This document shows, one piece after another, positions 16,455 through 25,225 of a stretch of DNA of 64,000 bases. Numbering within the stretch: the first letter of the stretch is position 1; every line of letters begins with the position of its first letter. The stretch covers positions 1 through 64,000 of the forward strand of contig NZ_JAGQDH010000007.1 in NCBI RefSeq assembly GCF_018069895.1, written 5' to 3'. The notes under the pieces are model-generated. The model ran no database searches. It worked only from the letters and a program-made list of their open reading frames with translations, and was not told where the DNA came from. Both the position numbers and the translations under genes were made by a program. Source of the stretch: Roseovarius autotrophicus. Lineage in GTDB: Bacteria; Pseudomonadota; Alphaproteobacteria; Rhodobacterales; Rhodobacteraceae.

Positions 16455-16793
16455 ATGAAACTCGAGGTAACCAGTCACAACACGGTAAGCATTGTCACCG
16501 CGCCCGGACCACGGATCGACGCCGCGGCCGCCATCCAGTTCAAGGAGGCGATGCGCAAAGCGACGGCCGAGGGGCCTGATCGCGTGGTGCTTGATCTGTC
16601 CAACGTGTTCTTTGTCGATTCCAGCGGGCTTGGCGCCATCGTTGCCGCGATGAAACAGATGGGCGCGGGGCGCAGGCTCGACCTTGCCGGGCTCACCGCC
16701 GACGTCGCCAAGGTATTCCGGCTTACGCGGATGGACACGGTTTTCGTTATCCATGAAACTGCCGGGGCGTCGATCCGCCACGCCTCGGGCTGA
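16455..16793 (+). CDS. STAS-domain anti-sigma factor antagonist (SpoIIAA/RsbV type)
   Basis: A 112-residue single STAS domain. The phosphorylation motif VDSSGLG is intact, with Ser56 as the likely site. Such proteins bind a serine-kinase anti-sigma factor when unphosphorylated and release its target. The next gene, 38 bp downstream, encodes exactly such a kinase, so the two form a partner-switch pair. No sigma factor or PP2C phosphatase is encoded beside them. The start has GGAGGCAGG upstream. Confidence 0.85.
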   Translation: MKLEVTSHNTVSIVTAPGPRIDAAAAIQFKEAMRKATAEGPDRVVLDLSNVFFVDSSGLGAIVAAMKQMGAGRRLDLAGLTADVAKVFRLTRMDTVFVIHETAGASIRHASG

Positions 16794-16831
16794 GCAGAAG
16801 GCCCGCGCCCCGCGGGCGGAAAGGGAGGCAT

Positions 16832-17251
16832 ATGACGGGAGTGTTTCACAGGCACATCGTAGCGCAAAGCATGGCCGTGCGCACCCTGCTGGCCGAGATG
16901 CGCGCCGAGTTGCAGACGGCGGGGCTGCACCCGGATCGTTGCGGCACCGTGGAAATCGCTCTGGCGGAGGCGCTCAACAACATAGTCGAGCATGCCTATG
17001 CCGGGACGCCCGGAGAGATCACGTTCGACATGGCGCTCGGGGCGCAGGGATTGCGCATTGATCTGCGCGACAACGGTGCCCCCCTGCCCGGCCCCGGCAT
17101 CCCGATCAATGACCCGCCGGTGTCGCAGGGACATCGCGACACGCTGCCCGAGGGCGGATTCGGCTGGTTCCTGATTCGCACGTTGACACGCGATCTGCAC
17201 TATCAGCGCACAGCGCAAGAAAACCATCTTACCCTTTGTTTTGATGTGTAA
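16832..17251 (+). CDS. Anti-sigma regulatory factor, serine kinase type (RsbW-like)
   Basis: A 139-residue GHKL ATPase domain. The N box reads EALNNIVEHAY, the G1 box DNGAPLP and the G2 region GGFGWFLIRTL, all needed for ATP binding. Members phosphorylate the STAS antagonist and hold a sigma factor or other effector. It follows the STAS gene in the same direction and has GGGAGG just before the start. The controlled target is not in the window. Confidence 0.82.
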   Translation: MTGVFHRHIVAQSMAVRTLLAEMRAELQTAGLHPDRCGTVEIALAEALNNIVEHAYAGTPGEITFDMALGAQGLRIDLRDNGAPLPGPGIPINDPPVSQGHRDTLPEGGFGWFLIRTLTRDLHYQRTAQENHLTLCFDV

Positions 17252-17531
17252 AACCTGGCCGAACCAATCCACCGAGGCGCAAGGCGCAACCGTGGCGTGT
17301 GCCCGCCAAGAAATCACCTTATTCCGAACCAAGTGCCGCCGCAGAGCCTCAGCATACACGCTTTTGTAGCTGCATAAAGCTTCCCTCGGCGCCGCGTGTC
17401 ATTGCCCCCACCCAGTGCGCGGCGTCGAGGTTTCTGCCCGCCCGCCCGCGACCGAATGATCCACCGGACGCATTGGCTTTTCCCGCGCCGCGCCCTAACC
17501 TGCGCCCCGACGCAGGACAAGGGAGAGGATC

Positions 17532-19109
17532 ATGCGCGATTTCCACATGCCGGGGCGCTCGGGCACCTATGCAACGAACGGGATGTGCGCCACGTCGCAC
17601 CCGCTTGCCGCGAAAACCGCCATCGACATTCTTGAACGCGGCGGCAACGCCATGGATGCGGCGATTGCGGGCGCGGTCCTGCTGGGCATGTGCGAGCCGC
17701 AGATGACCGGAATCGGCGGTGATTGCTTCGTGCTCTTCACCACCCCCGGCGACCAGACAATTCGCGCGCTCAACGGCTCGGGCCGCGCGCCCGCCGCCGC
17801 CTCGGCCGAGGCGCTGCGCGCCGAGGGCCACCAGACCGTGCCGCTGCACAGCGCCCATGCCGTCACCGTGCCCTGCGCCATCGACGCCTTCTGCCGGCTT
17901 AGCGCGGATCACGGACGCCTTGGCCTCGACGCGCTTCTTGCCCCCGCGATCCGCTATGCCGACGAGGGCGTGCCGGTCGCGCCCCGCGTGGCCTTCGACT
18001 GGCCGCGCGCGGGCGTGACGCTTCAGGGCCACGGAATCACCCATTTCAGCCGCAGCGGCAAACCGCTCACGACAGGCGAGATATTCCGCGCTCCTGGTCA
18101 GGCCGAGGTGCTGCGCCGTATCGCTAGGAACGGGCGCTCCGCCTTTTACGAGGGTGAAGTGGCCGAAGACATGCTGGCCGCCCTCAACGCGCTTGGTGGC
18201 GTGCACGAGGCAGCCGATTTCGCCGCCGCCGAAAGCAATTACACCAACCCGGTGAGCGGCGATTACAAGACCGCCACGCTGGTCGAGCATCCACCCAACG
18301 GCCAGGGCGCGACGGCGATCCTGCTCCTGAATATCCTGAGCCATTTCGAGCTTGCCGCGATGGATCCGCTCGGGGCCGAGCGCCTTCATATCGAGGCCGA
18401 GGCCACCAAGCTCGCCTATGACGCGCGCAACCGCTTCATCGCTGATCCCGATCACACCGCGCGTCTCGACCACATGCTTTCCCCCGAAACGGCGGCACGG
18501 CTTGCCGCGCTCATCGACCCGAAACGCGCCATGGCCGCGGCAGAGCCGCTCACCGAGGCCGTGCATCGCGACACGATCTATATCACCGTGGTAGACCGCG
18601 ACCGCATGGCGGTGTCGTTCATCTATTCGATCTTCCACGGCTTCGGCTCCGGCATCGCATCGGAAAAATTCGGCATCCTGCTGCAAAACCGGGGCGCGGG
18701 CTTCACGCTGGAGGCGGGCCACCCGAACGAACTCGCAGGCGGCAAGCGGCCCATGCACACAATCATTCCCGGCATGCTGGCCGAGAATGGCCGCGTGACG
18801 ATGCCCTTCGGCGTCATGGGCGGGGCCTATCAGTCCACCGGGCACGCGCGGCTTGTCTCGAACATCGTCGATTTCGGCATGGATGTGCAGGCGGCCATCG
18901 ACGCACCGCGCGCCTTTGCCGACCCGGCCGGCCTCAAGCTCGAGCGCGGCTTCGCGCCGGAGGTGGCGGCGCGGCTGGCCGATCTGGGCCACGAGGTGAT
19001 CGTCCCGCCCGAGGCCCTTGGCGGTGCCCAGGCGATCCGCATCCACGACAGCGGCTTGCTCGAAGGCGGCAGCGACGCGCGCAAGGACGGCTGCGCGCTC
19101 GGGTACTAG
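17532..19109 (+). CDS. ggt: Gamma-glutamyltransferase family protein
   Basis: A 525-residue Ntn-hydrolase precursor. The autoprocessing site is in HRDTIYITVVD, with the threonine near residue 347 expected to become the N-terminal nucleophile of the small subunit. Upstream motifs include GGNAMDAAIA and GIGGDCFVLF, and NGSGRAP; the late FGVMGG is also conserved. No signal peptide is visible, so unlike E. coli GGT it should act in the cytoplasm. Substrate could be glutathione or another gamma-glutamyl or amide compound (some relatives are oxamate or cephalosporin hydrolases). It has GGAGAGGATC before the start. Confidence 0.85.
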   Translation: MRDFHMPGRSGTYATNGMCATSHPLAAKTAIDILERGGNAMDAAIAGAVLLGMCEPQMTGIGGDCFVLFTTPGDQTIRALNGSGRAPAAASAEALRAEGHQTVPLHSAHAVTVPCAIDAFCRLSADHGRLGLDALLAPAIRYADEGVPVAPRVAFDWPRAGVTLQGHGITHFSRSGKPLTTGEIFRAPGQAEVLRRIARNGRSAFYEGEVAEDMLAALNALGGVHEAADFAAAESNYTNPVSGDYKTATLVEHPPNGQGATAILLLNILSHFELAAMDPLGAERLHIEAEATKLAYDARNRFIADPDHTARLDHMLSPETAARLAALIDPKRAMAAAEPLTEAVHRDTIYITVVDRDRMAVSFIYSIFHGFGSGIASEKFGILLQNRGAGFTLEAGHPNELAGGKRPMHTIIPGMLAENGRVTMPFGVMGGAYQSTGHARLVSNIVDFGMDVQAAIDAPRAFADPAGLKLERGFAPEVAARLADLGHEVIVPPEALGGAQAIRIHDSGLLEGGSDARKDGCALGY

Positions 19110-19116
19110 CGCGAGG

Positions 19117-19134
19117 GGCGGGGGAAACCCCGCC
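19117..19134. terminator. GNRA-loop hairpin between convergent ggt and hspQ
   Basis: GGCGGGG (19117-19123), loop GAAA, CCCCGCC (19128-19134) form a perfect 7-bp stem exactly between the ggt stop and the hspQ stop. It can serve both strands. No long T-run follows. Confidence 0.6.
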
Positions 19135-19461
19135 TCAGTTCAACTGAAAATGCAGCGGGTAATGCCCGTCCTCGAACGGCCCGAAAAGATCGGGAATATC
19201 GGGGTGATCCACAGGCTCGCCTGAATAGTCGGCGACCAGGTTCTGTTCGCTGACATAGGCCACATAATAACTTTGCTCGTTCTCGGCCAGAAGGTGATAG
19301 AACGGCTGTTCGCGCTCGGGGCGGCTGTCCTCGGGGATGGCCGCATACCATTCCTCGGTGTTGGAAAACTGCGGATCCACGTCAAAGATCACACCCCGAA
19401 AAGGATGTTTTCGATGGCGCACAACCTGGCCCAAAGCGTATTTCGCGTGTGTCTTGATCAT
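19135..19461 (-). CDS. hspQ: Heat shock protein HspQ
   Basis: A 108-residue protein of the YccV/HspQ (hemimethylated DNA-binding-like) family. The conserved core begins AKYALGQVVRHRKHPFRG and continues with VDPQFSN, EEWY, QPFYHLLAE and YVSEQNL. In E. coli HspQ is a specificity-enhancing factor for Lon protease and binds unstable DnaA. The second ATG (19461) has AGGG 8 bp upstream and suits better than 19467. It is convergent with ggt. Confidence 0.9.
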   Translation of the reverse strand: MIKTHAKYALGQVVRHRKHPFRGVIFDVDPQFSNTEEWYAAIPEDSRPEREQPFYHLLAENEQSYYVAYVSEQNLVADYSGEPVDHPDIPDLFGPFEDGHYPLHFQLN

Positions 19462-19653
19462 TTGCATTGCCCTAGCACAGATATTTACCGCTGCAAGCCG
19501 GGTTTGTCCAATGCTGCGCGCGCGGCTTCGGGAAACAGTCTGTGATCACATGCGTGACAGCGGATATGTGCCGCCGGACGGACGGATTCGTGATTTCCTC
19601 CCAGGCGCAAATCGGCTAGGATCAGACAAAACAAACGCGAAAGCGAGAGGCAG

Positions 19654-20256
19654 ATGAGCAGGTTCCTGCGCGCCGTTCTGGTGCTTTTTGTGTTGTCCTC
19701 CTGTGGCGGCGGCTTGGGCTATGGCACCTCTCCGCGCAATCTCGACAATGCCTGTGCGATCCTCGATGAGCGGCCGGAATATGCCCGCGCCTTTCGCGCG
19801 GCGGAACGCCGCTGGGGCGTGCCCGCCCATGTGCAGATGGCCACCATTTATCAGGAAAGCAAGTTCGTCTCGGACGCGCGCACGCCCTACCGCTGGAGCC
19901 TTGGCGTGATCCCCACCGGGCGGATCAGTTCGGCCTATGGCTACAGCCAGGCCCTGGATGGCACATGGGAGGAATACCTGGCCGAAAGCGGGCGCTTCGG
20001 CGCGCGGCGCACCGATATCCACGACGCGGCGGACTTCATCGGGTGGTATATGGCCAAGTCAACAGAACGGCTGGGGATTTCGCCCTTTGACGCGCGCAAC
20101 CAGTATCTGGCCTATCACGAGGGTCGCACCGGCTTTGCGCGTGGCAGCCAGAACGCCAAGCCCTGGCTCCTGCGGGTATCGGGAGAGGTCGAGGACCGCG
20201 CCGCGCGCTACCGCGCGCAGCTTGGCACCTGCCGTGCCGGGCGCGGTCTGGTCTGA
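19654..20256 (+). CDS. Lytic transglycosylase-like lipoprotein (SLT domain)
   Basis: A 200-residue protein. An N-terminal lipoprotein signal ends at the lipobox LSSC (Cys17), so it should be membrane-anchored in the periplasm. The rest is a lysozyme-like fold: YQESKFVSDARTPY carries the candidate catalytic glutamate, and SSAYGYSQALDGTW and YLAYHEG are conserved in the family. It would cleave peptidoglycan glycan strands. Its stop abuts lolA's stop with no gap. Confidence 0.8.
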   Translation: MSRFLRAVLVLFVLSSCGGGLGYGTSPRNLDNACAILDERPEYARAFRAAERRWGVPAHVQMATIYQESKFVSDARTPYRWSLGVIPTGRISSAYGYSQALDGTWEEYLAESGRFGARRTDIHDAADFIGWYMAKSTERLGISPFDARNQYLAYHEGRTGFARGSQNAKPWLLRVSGEVEDRAARYRAQLGTCRAGRGLV

Positions 20257-20859
20257 TCACCTGTCGATGCGCGTCCGGTCACGGCCGGGAATGACGAAAT
20301 TCTCGTCCGAGAGGCGCACACCGGTGGCCAGATCACCAAGGATCACCGTCGTGCGCCCGCCATTGGCATCGTTGATGATCCATTGCCGCAGTTCCACCGG
20401 ATCGGCGGTAAAGACCAGATCGATGCTGCCGTAATCCGGGTTGTCGGGATCCTGCGCGCGCACCGTGGTGGCGGTGCCGTCGCTGGCATGACCCGTTACC
20501 ATTCTCGCCCGCGTCAGATCGACATTGCGTTCCAGGATGATCTTGAGCGGCGTTCGGTGAAGCGGATAGCCCTGCCGCTCGTTCGAACGCGGGTCGATGA
20601 TGCCCACGGTCGCGCCATCGGCCACCACCAGCGCCGCCTCGGGCGGATCGTATTCGAACCGCACCTTACCCGGACGCTTGAGCAGGATACGCCCCGTGCT
20701 GATCGAGCCATCCTCGTTCACCTGCGTGAACTGCCCTTCGGCGGTGCGCAGGCTGTTGAGATAGGACGAGATTTCCCCAAGCGAGAGCTTCTCCGCCGCC
20801 GCCGGGAGGGTCATCGCCGCCCAGAGGGCGGGAACCATCAGGATACGCAAGGTTTTCAT
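20257..20859 (-). CDS. lolA: Outer-membrane lipoprotein carrier protein LolA
   Basis: A 200-residue periplasmic protein. A Sec signal peptide (to about residue 22, ending PAAA) precedes a LolA-type domain: EGQFTQVNEDGSISTGRILLKRPGKVRFEY is the recognisable start, and FTADPVELRQWIINDANG matches the second half. LolA carries lipoproteins from the LolCDE transporter to the outer membrane. Family members are about 200 residues, so it is full length. It follows ftsK in the same direction, an order common in alphaproteobacteria. The hairpin at 20877-20906 separates the two. Confidence 0.9.
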   Translation of the reverse strand: MKTLRILMVPALWAAMTLPAAAEKLSLGEISSYLNSLRTAEGQFTQVNEDGSISTGRILLKRPGKVRFEYDPPEAALVVADGATVGIIDPRSNERQGYPLHRTPLKIILERNVDLTRARMVTGHASDGTATTVRAQDPDNPDYGSIDLVFTADPVELRQWIINDANGGRTTVILGDLATGVRLSDENFVIPGRDRTRIDR

Positions 20860-20876
20860 GCCCTCTCAGATAAGCG

Positions 20877-20906
20877 GCCCCGCGCCGGATTGCACCGGCG
20901 CGGGGC
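20877..20906. terminator. Perfect 12-bp stem hairpin between ftsK and lolA
   Basis: GCCCCGCGCCGG, a six-base loop, then CCGGCGCGGGGC. On the plus strand it is followed by AGAAATTTTTT, as in an intrinsic terminator. On the minus strand, the direction of ftsK and lolA, no T-run follows, so it may only slow or stabilise the transcript there. Confidence 0.6.
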
Positions 20907-20938
20907 AGAAATTTTTTCACGCTTGTGCGGGCGGTCGC

Positions 20939-23815
20939 CTATTGCGGCTCGGGCACCAGAACCTCGCGCTTGCCGACATGGTTGGCGGGGCTGACAACCC
21001 CCTCGTCCTCCATCTGCTCCACCAGCCGCGCGGCCTTGTTGTAGCCGATGGCCAGCTTGCGCTGGATATAGGAGGTCGAGCATTTGCGATCCCTGGCCAC
21101 GATCGCCACCGCCTGATCGTAAAGCGCATCATCGCCCTCGGTATTGCCGCCAGTGGAGAGGCCGAGCACTGCGTCGATGCTCTCGGCGCGCTCCTCGTCG
21201 GGGCCTTGCAGCACCGTGTGAAGATAGTCGGGCGGGCCGAATGCCTTGAGGTGGGTGACGACCTCCTCCACCTCCTCATCCGACACGAAAGGCCCGTGAC
21301 AGCGGGTGATCTTGCCGCCACCGGCCATGTAGAGCATGTCCCCCATCCCCAGAAGCTGCTCGGCCCCCTGCTCGCCCAGGATCGTGCGGCTGTCGATTTT
21401 CGACGTGACCTGAAACGAAATCCGCGTCGGGAAATTGGCCTTGATCGTGCCGGTGATCACATCGACCGACGGGCGCTGCGTCGCCATGATCAGGTGAATA
21501 CCCGACGCCCGCGCCATCTGCGCGAGACGCTGGATGCAGGCCTCGATCTCCTTGCCTGCCACCATCATCAGATCGGCCATCTCATCGACGATCACCACGA
21601 TATAGGGCATCTTCTCGGGCGCGAATTCTTCCGTCTCGAACACCGGCTCGCCGGTCACGTCGTCAAACCCGGTCTGCACCGTGCGGCTGAACATCTCGCC
21701 TTTCTTCAGCGCCTCGGCGACGCGGCCATTGTAGCCGTCGATATTGCGCACGCCCATCTTGGACATCTTGCGATAGCGGTCCTCCATCTCGGCCACCACC
21801 CATTTGAGCGCGACCACCGCCTTCTTGGGATCGGTCACAACGGGGCTGAGGAGATGCGGAATACCGTCATAAACGCTCAGTTCCAGCATCTTGGGGTCAA
21901 TCATGATCAACCGGCAATCCTCGGGCGTCAGCTTGTAAAGCAGGCTGAGGATCATCGTGTTGATCGCCACCGACTTGCCAGAGCCGGTTGTCCCGGCAAT
22001 CAGCAGATGGGGCATCTTGGCGAGGTTCGCCACCACCGGATCGCCGCCGATATCCTTGCCAAGCGCCAGCGGCAGTTTCTGGTTGCCATCGCCATAGGCA
22101 CGGCTCGACAGGATTTCGCGGAAATTCACCATCTCGCGGTTGTCGTTGGGCAGTTCGATCCCGATGACCGATCGCCCCGGCACAGTCGAGACCCGCGCCG
22201 AAAGCGCCGACATCGACCGCGCGATATCGTCCGAAAGGCCGATCACGCGAGAGGCTTTCAGGCCCGGCGCCGGCTCCAGCTCATACATCGTCACCACCGG
22301 GCCGGGGCGCACGCTGACAATCTCGCCCTTGACGCCGTAATCGTCGAGCACGTTCTCCAGCATCCGTGCGTTTTCTTCCAGCGCCTCGTCGCTGAGGTGG
22401 TGACGCTTGATGTTCGACGGGTCCGACAAAAGCGAAAGCGGCGGCAATTCGTATTCCGGCGCCTCGGGGGTAAAGGGCAGCGCGGGCTGCGCCTCGGCCA
22501 TAGCGCGCGTCGAAGGTGTAAGCGGTTTGGGCGGCACATGCTGCACCACCTTGCGTGGTTCTGGCATGGCGATGCGCGGCACGGGCGAGGGGTCGGGGGT
22601 GAAGCCCATCTCGTAAGCGGCGTCAAGGTCATCCTCGACAAGGGGGGCCTCGTCAAAGGCGGGCGCGGGCGGCACCGCCAGCGTGGCCTTCCGCGCGGTC
22701 AGCGGCGGCTCGGGCGGCATCGGCGCATGCGCCTTCGGCTTGAGGATCAGCGGATCGGGTCCGCGCCCGCGCCCCTTGGTCAGCGGCGCGACGCTTTCCA
22801 CCTGAACGGCCGGGTTCTGTCGCACGCGGCTGCGGATCGCATCGGTGATACGGGCCCGGATACGGTCGTCAGGGGGGGCCTCGGCGTCAAGGGCGTCGGG
22901 CTCCACCAGTTCCGGCACGGGCATCGCCTCGGGCTTGCGCAACAGCGCGGGCATCCGCGCGAGCAGCCCGCCGGGCTTGTCGGCAACAGGCGCAGGGGCG
23001 GTCACCGGCAGAGGTTCCGCCCGACGCACCCGCGCCCCCGTCAGCAGAGGCTCGGCGCGCGCTTCGGGCCATGCCGTTGCCACAGCGTCCACCGGCGCCA
23101 CCGCTGCACGGCGCTCGGCCATGCGCGCCTGCACTCCCTGCCCCGCGCGCGCCAGCCCGCCCGCACCCCGGCCAAGCCCCGTGCGCAAGGCGGCATAGGT
23201 CATGATGACGCCCAGCAGCAGGAACCGCCCCGTGCGGCGCAATTCCACGCGGCTGAAGCCCAGGACAAAGGCCCCGGCCAGCAGCACCCCCACCCCCAGC
23301 ACCAGCGACGACAGCCGCAGACCAAGACCCGCATCGAACGGCAACAGGCCCAGAAGCGCACCAAGGATGGTATCGCCGAAAAGCCCCCCCAGCCCGAAAC
23401 TGTGATGCGCCGACCAATCCGCGCCGGGGCCGAGGGTCGCTGCATAAAGCGACAAAAGCGCAAGCCACACCGGCGCGAAGATGAGCCGCCCGGCGGCGCG
23501 ATCCTCGCCGCGATGAAGCACCAGCCGCAGCCCCCAGGCCCCCGGCACCAGCGCAAGGCCCCAGGCCCCCCAGCCGATGATCATGAAAAGTGGCGCGGCA
23601 ATCCCCGCCCCCGCCGCGCCCAGCCAGTTCTGCACCGGCGCGTCGGTCGCGGCCATCCAGCTTGGGTCGGTGGGACTGTAGGAATGGACGGTGGCCGCCG
23701 CGACAAGCGCCAGCGCCAGAACCGCCAGACCCAGCAATTCCTTGCCGCGCTTCTCGATTGCCTCGGCGGTGGTGCTGTCAAAGAGCGGCTCGCGCCCGCG
23801 TGTCTGATATGCCAT
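20939..23815 (-). CDS. ftsK: DNA translocase FtsK
   Basis: A 958-residue protein. The N terminus has four or five transmembrane helices (residues about 25-190) that anchor it at the septum, then a proline/charged linker of about 250 residues. The motor carries a Walker [13 protein letters not shown], a Walker B-type [12 protein letters not shown], and [13 protein letters not shown]. The last 65 residues are the winged-helix gamma domain ([24 protein letters not shown]) that reads KOPS sites and contacts XerD. It moves chromosome termini before division. ATG 23815 is preceded by AGCAGGA; a GTG at 23827 is also possible. Confidence 0.93.
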   Translation of the reverse strand: MAYQTRGREPLFDSTTAEAIEKRGKELLGLAVLALALVAAATVHSYSPTDPSWMAATDAPVQNWLGAAGAGIAAPLFMIIGWGAWGLALVPGAWGLRLVLHRGEDRAAGRLIFAPVWLALLSLYAATLGPGADWSAHHSFGLGGLFGDTILGALLGLLPFDAGLGLRLSSLVLGVGVLLAGAFVLGFSRVELRRTGRFLLLGVIMTYAALRTGLGRGAGGLARAGQGVQARMAERRAAVAPVDAVATAWPEARAEPLLTGARVRRAEPLPVTAPAPVADKPGGLLARMPALLRKPEAMPVPELVEPDALDAEAPPDDRIRARITDAIRSRVRQNPAVQVESVAPLTKGRGRGPDPLILKPKAHAPMPPEPPLTARKATLAVPPAPAFDEAPLVEDDLDAAYEMGFTPDPSPVPRIAMPEPRKVVQHVPPKPLTPSTRAMAEAQPALPFTPEAPEYELPPLSLLSDPSNIKRHHLSDEALEENARMLENVLDDYGVKGEIVSVRPGPVVTMYELEPAPGLKASRVIGLSDDIARSMSALSARVSTVPGRSVIGIELPNDNREMVNFREILSSRAYGDGNQKLPLALGKDIGGDPVVANLAKMPHLLIAGTTGSGKSVAINTMILSLLYKLTPEDCRLIMIDPKMLELSVYDGIPHLLSPVVTDPKKAVVALKWVVAEMEDRYRKMSKMGVRNIDGYNGRVAEALKKGEMFSRTVQTGFDDVTGEPVFETEEFAPEKMPYIVVIVDEMADLMMVAGKEIEACIQRLAQMARASGIHLIMATQRPSVDVITGTIKANFPTRISFQVTSKIDSRTILGEQGAEQLLGMGDMLYMAGGGKITRCHGPFVSDEEVEEVVTHLKAFGPPDYLHTVLQGPDEERAESIDAVLGLSTGGNTEGDDALYDQAVAIVARDRKCSTSYIQRKLAIGYNKAARLVEQMEDEGVVSPANHVGKREVLVPEPQ

Positions 23816-23833
23816 TTTCCTGCTCACCCTCGC

Positions 23834-25012
23834 TCAACCATAAAGACAGTCGCGCAGGCGGATCAGCCCTTGCGCCATCTCATCTTCGGGGGCCACCATC
23901 GCCACCCGGATATAGCCATGGCCGGGGTTCACGCCGCCGGCCTCCTGCCCGAGATAGGCCCCCGGCAGAACCCGCACGCCGGTCTCCTGCCAGAGCCGCA
24001 GCGCCGCCGCCTCGCCATCAGGCACCGGCAGCCAGAGGAAAAAACCCGCCTCGGGACTGCGATAGCCGGGCAAGTTGCCCATGATCTCGTCGGCGCGGGC
24101 ATATTTTCGTGCGTAAAGCGCGCGGTTTTCGACCACATGCGCCTCATCCGCCCAGAGACGGGTGGCGGCGTGCTGCAACGGCATCGGCAGGGGGGCGCCC
24201 GCGTAATTGCGCAACTGCTTCATCGCCGCGATGCTTTCCGGACCCGCCACGACAAAACCCGAGCGCAGCCCCGGCAGGTTCGACCGCTTCGACAGGCTGT
24301 GAAAGGCCACGATGCGCTCGGGGTCCGCGCCCATCTCATGGGCCACCTGCAACACGCCCACAGGCGGCACATCGCGGTAGATCTCGGAATAACACTCATC
24401 GGCGAAGATGCGGAAATCATACTTTTCGGCCAGCGCGATCAGATCTGCCCAGTATTGCCGCGAGGCCACGGCCCCTTGCGGATTCGACGGCGAGCACAGA
24501 TAGGCCACCGTCACCCGCTCAAGCACCTCGGGTGCAAGCGCCGTGAAATCCGGCAGATAGCCCGTCGCGCGCGTCGCGTTGAGAAACACCGGCTCCGCCC
24601 CCACGCTGAGCGCGGCCACCATATAGACCTGATAGAACGGATTGGGCAGCAGCACCACGGGTCGCTTGCCGCGCTTTTGCTCGGGGCAAAGCGCCATCAT
24701 CGCATTATAAAGCCCCTCGCGCGTGCCGTTCAGCGCCATCACGCGGGTGCCGGGATCGAGCGTCACGCCGTAGCGGCGGGCAACCCAATCGGTTGTCGCC
24801 AACAAGAGCGCGGGCATCCCCTCATTGACCGGATATTGACCGAATCCATTCGAATTTTCGGCAATGATATCAACGATCCAATCAGGAAAGGCATGTTTCG
24901 GCTCGCCGATGGTCATATGCACAACCTCGCCCCCCGGCGCGTGCACGTCGAGAAGCGCCCGCAGACGCGGGAAGGCATAGGCCGGTAGGTTCGAGAACCG
25001 CTCGGGGAACAT
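23834..25012 (-). CDS. dapC: Class I/II aminotransferase, probable succinyldiaminopimelate transaminase
   Basis: A 392-residue fold-type I PLP enzyme. The Schiff-base lysine is in SLSKRSNLPGLRSGF; SNPQGAVAS, FADECYSEIY and the final arginine region (GYIRVAMV) are also present. Sequence style matches the DapC/LL-DAP aminotransferase group seen in alphaproteobacteria, which makes N-succinyl-LL-2,6-diaminopimelate from the oxo acid. dapE, the next step, is about 10 kb away in the window. Other class I aminotransferases are possible. It lies immediately upstream of ftsK in the same direction (7-18 bp gap depending on the ftsK start). Confidence 0.72.
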   Translation of the reverse strand: MFPERFSNLPAYAFPRLRALLDVHAPGGEVVHMTIGEPKHAFPDWIVDIIAENSNGFGQYPVNEGMPALLLATTDWVARRYGVTLDPGTRVMALNGTREGLYNAMMALCPEQKRGKRPVVLLPNPFYQVYMVAALSVGAEPVFLNATRATGYLPDFTALAPEVLERVTVAYLCSPSNPQGAVASRQYWADLIALAEKYDFRIFADECYSEIYRDVPPVGVLQVAHEMGADPERIVAFHSLSKRSNLPGLRSGFVVAGPESIAAMKQLRNYAGAPLPMPLQHAATRLWADEAHVVENRALYARKYARADEIMGNLPGYRSPEAGFFLWLPVPDGEAAALRLWQETGVRVLPGAYLGQEAGGVNPGHGYIRVAMVAPEDEMAQGLIRLRDCLYG

Positions 25013-25225
25013 GATGTGTCTGCTTTGCTGCCTCGGTGTCAGGGTCGTTTTTGCCCCGTTGATCGGAATCTAACTCAAGCCCCCGGTTCAGGTCCAGCAA
25101 AACCAAGGGCTTGACAGCGCAATTGTGGCATTTTGGCGAAACCGGACCGTCGCGGGGCTGTTTGCAGCCGCGCGGCCCTTGCCTATAGTGCGACGCAAGA
25201 CCCTCCTTCCCCGCGAGGAAACGCC

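Noticed and set aside
20858-24988. A 1376-codon open frame on the plus strand opposite ftsK and dapC
   Set aside because: It is antisense to two strongly conserved genes and its translation is rich in Arg, His and Gln with no motif. Such frames arise from third-position GC bias.
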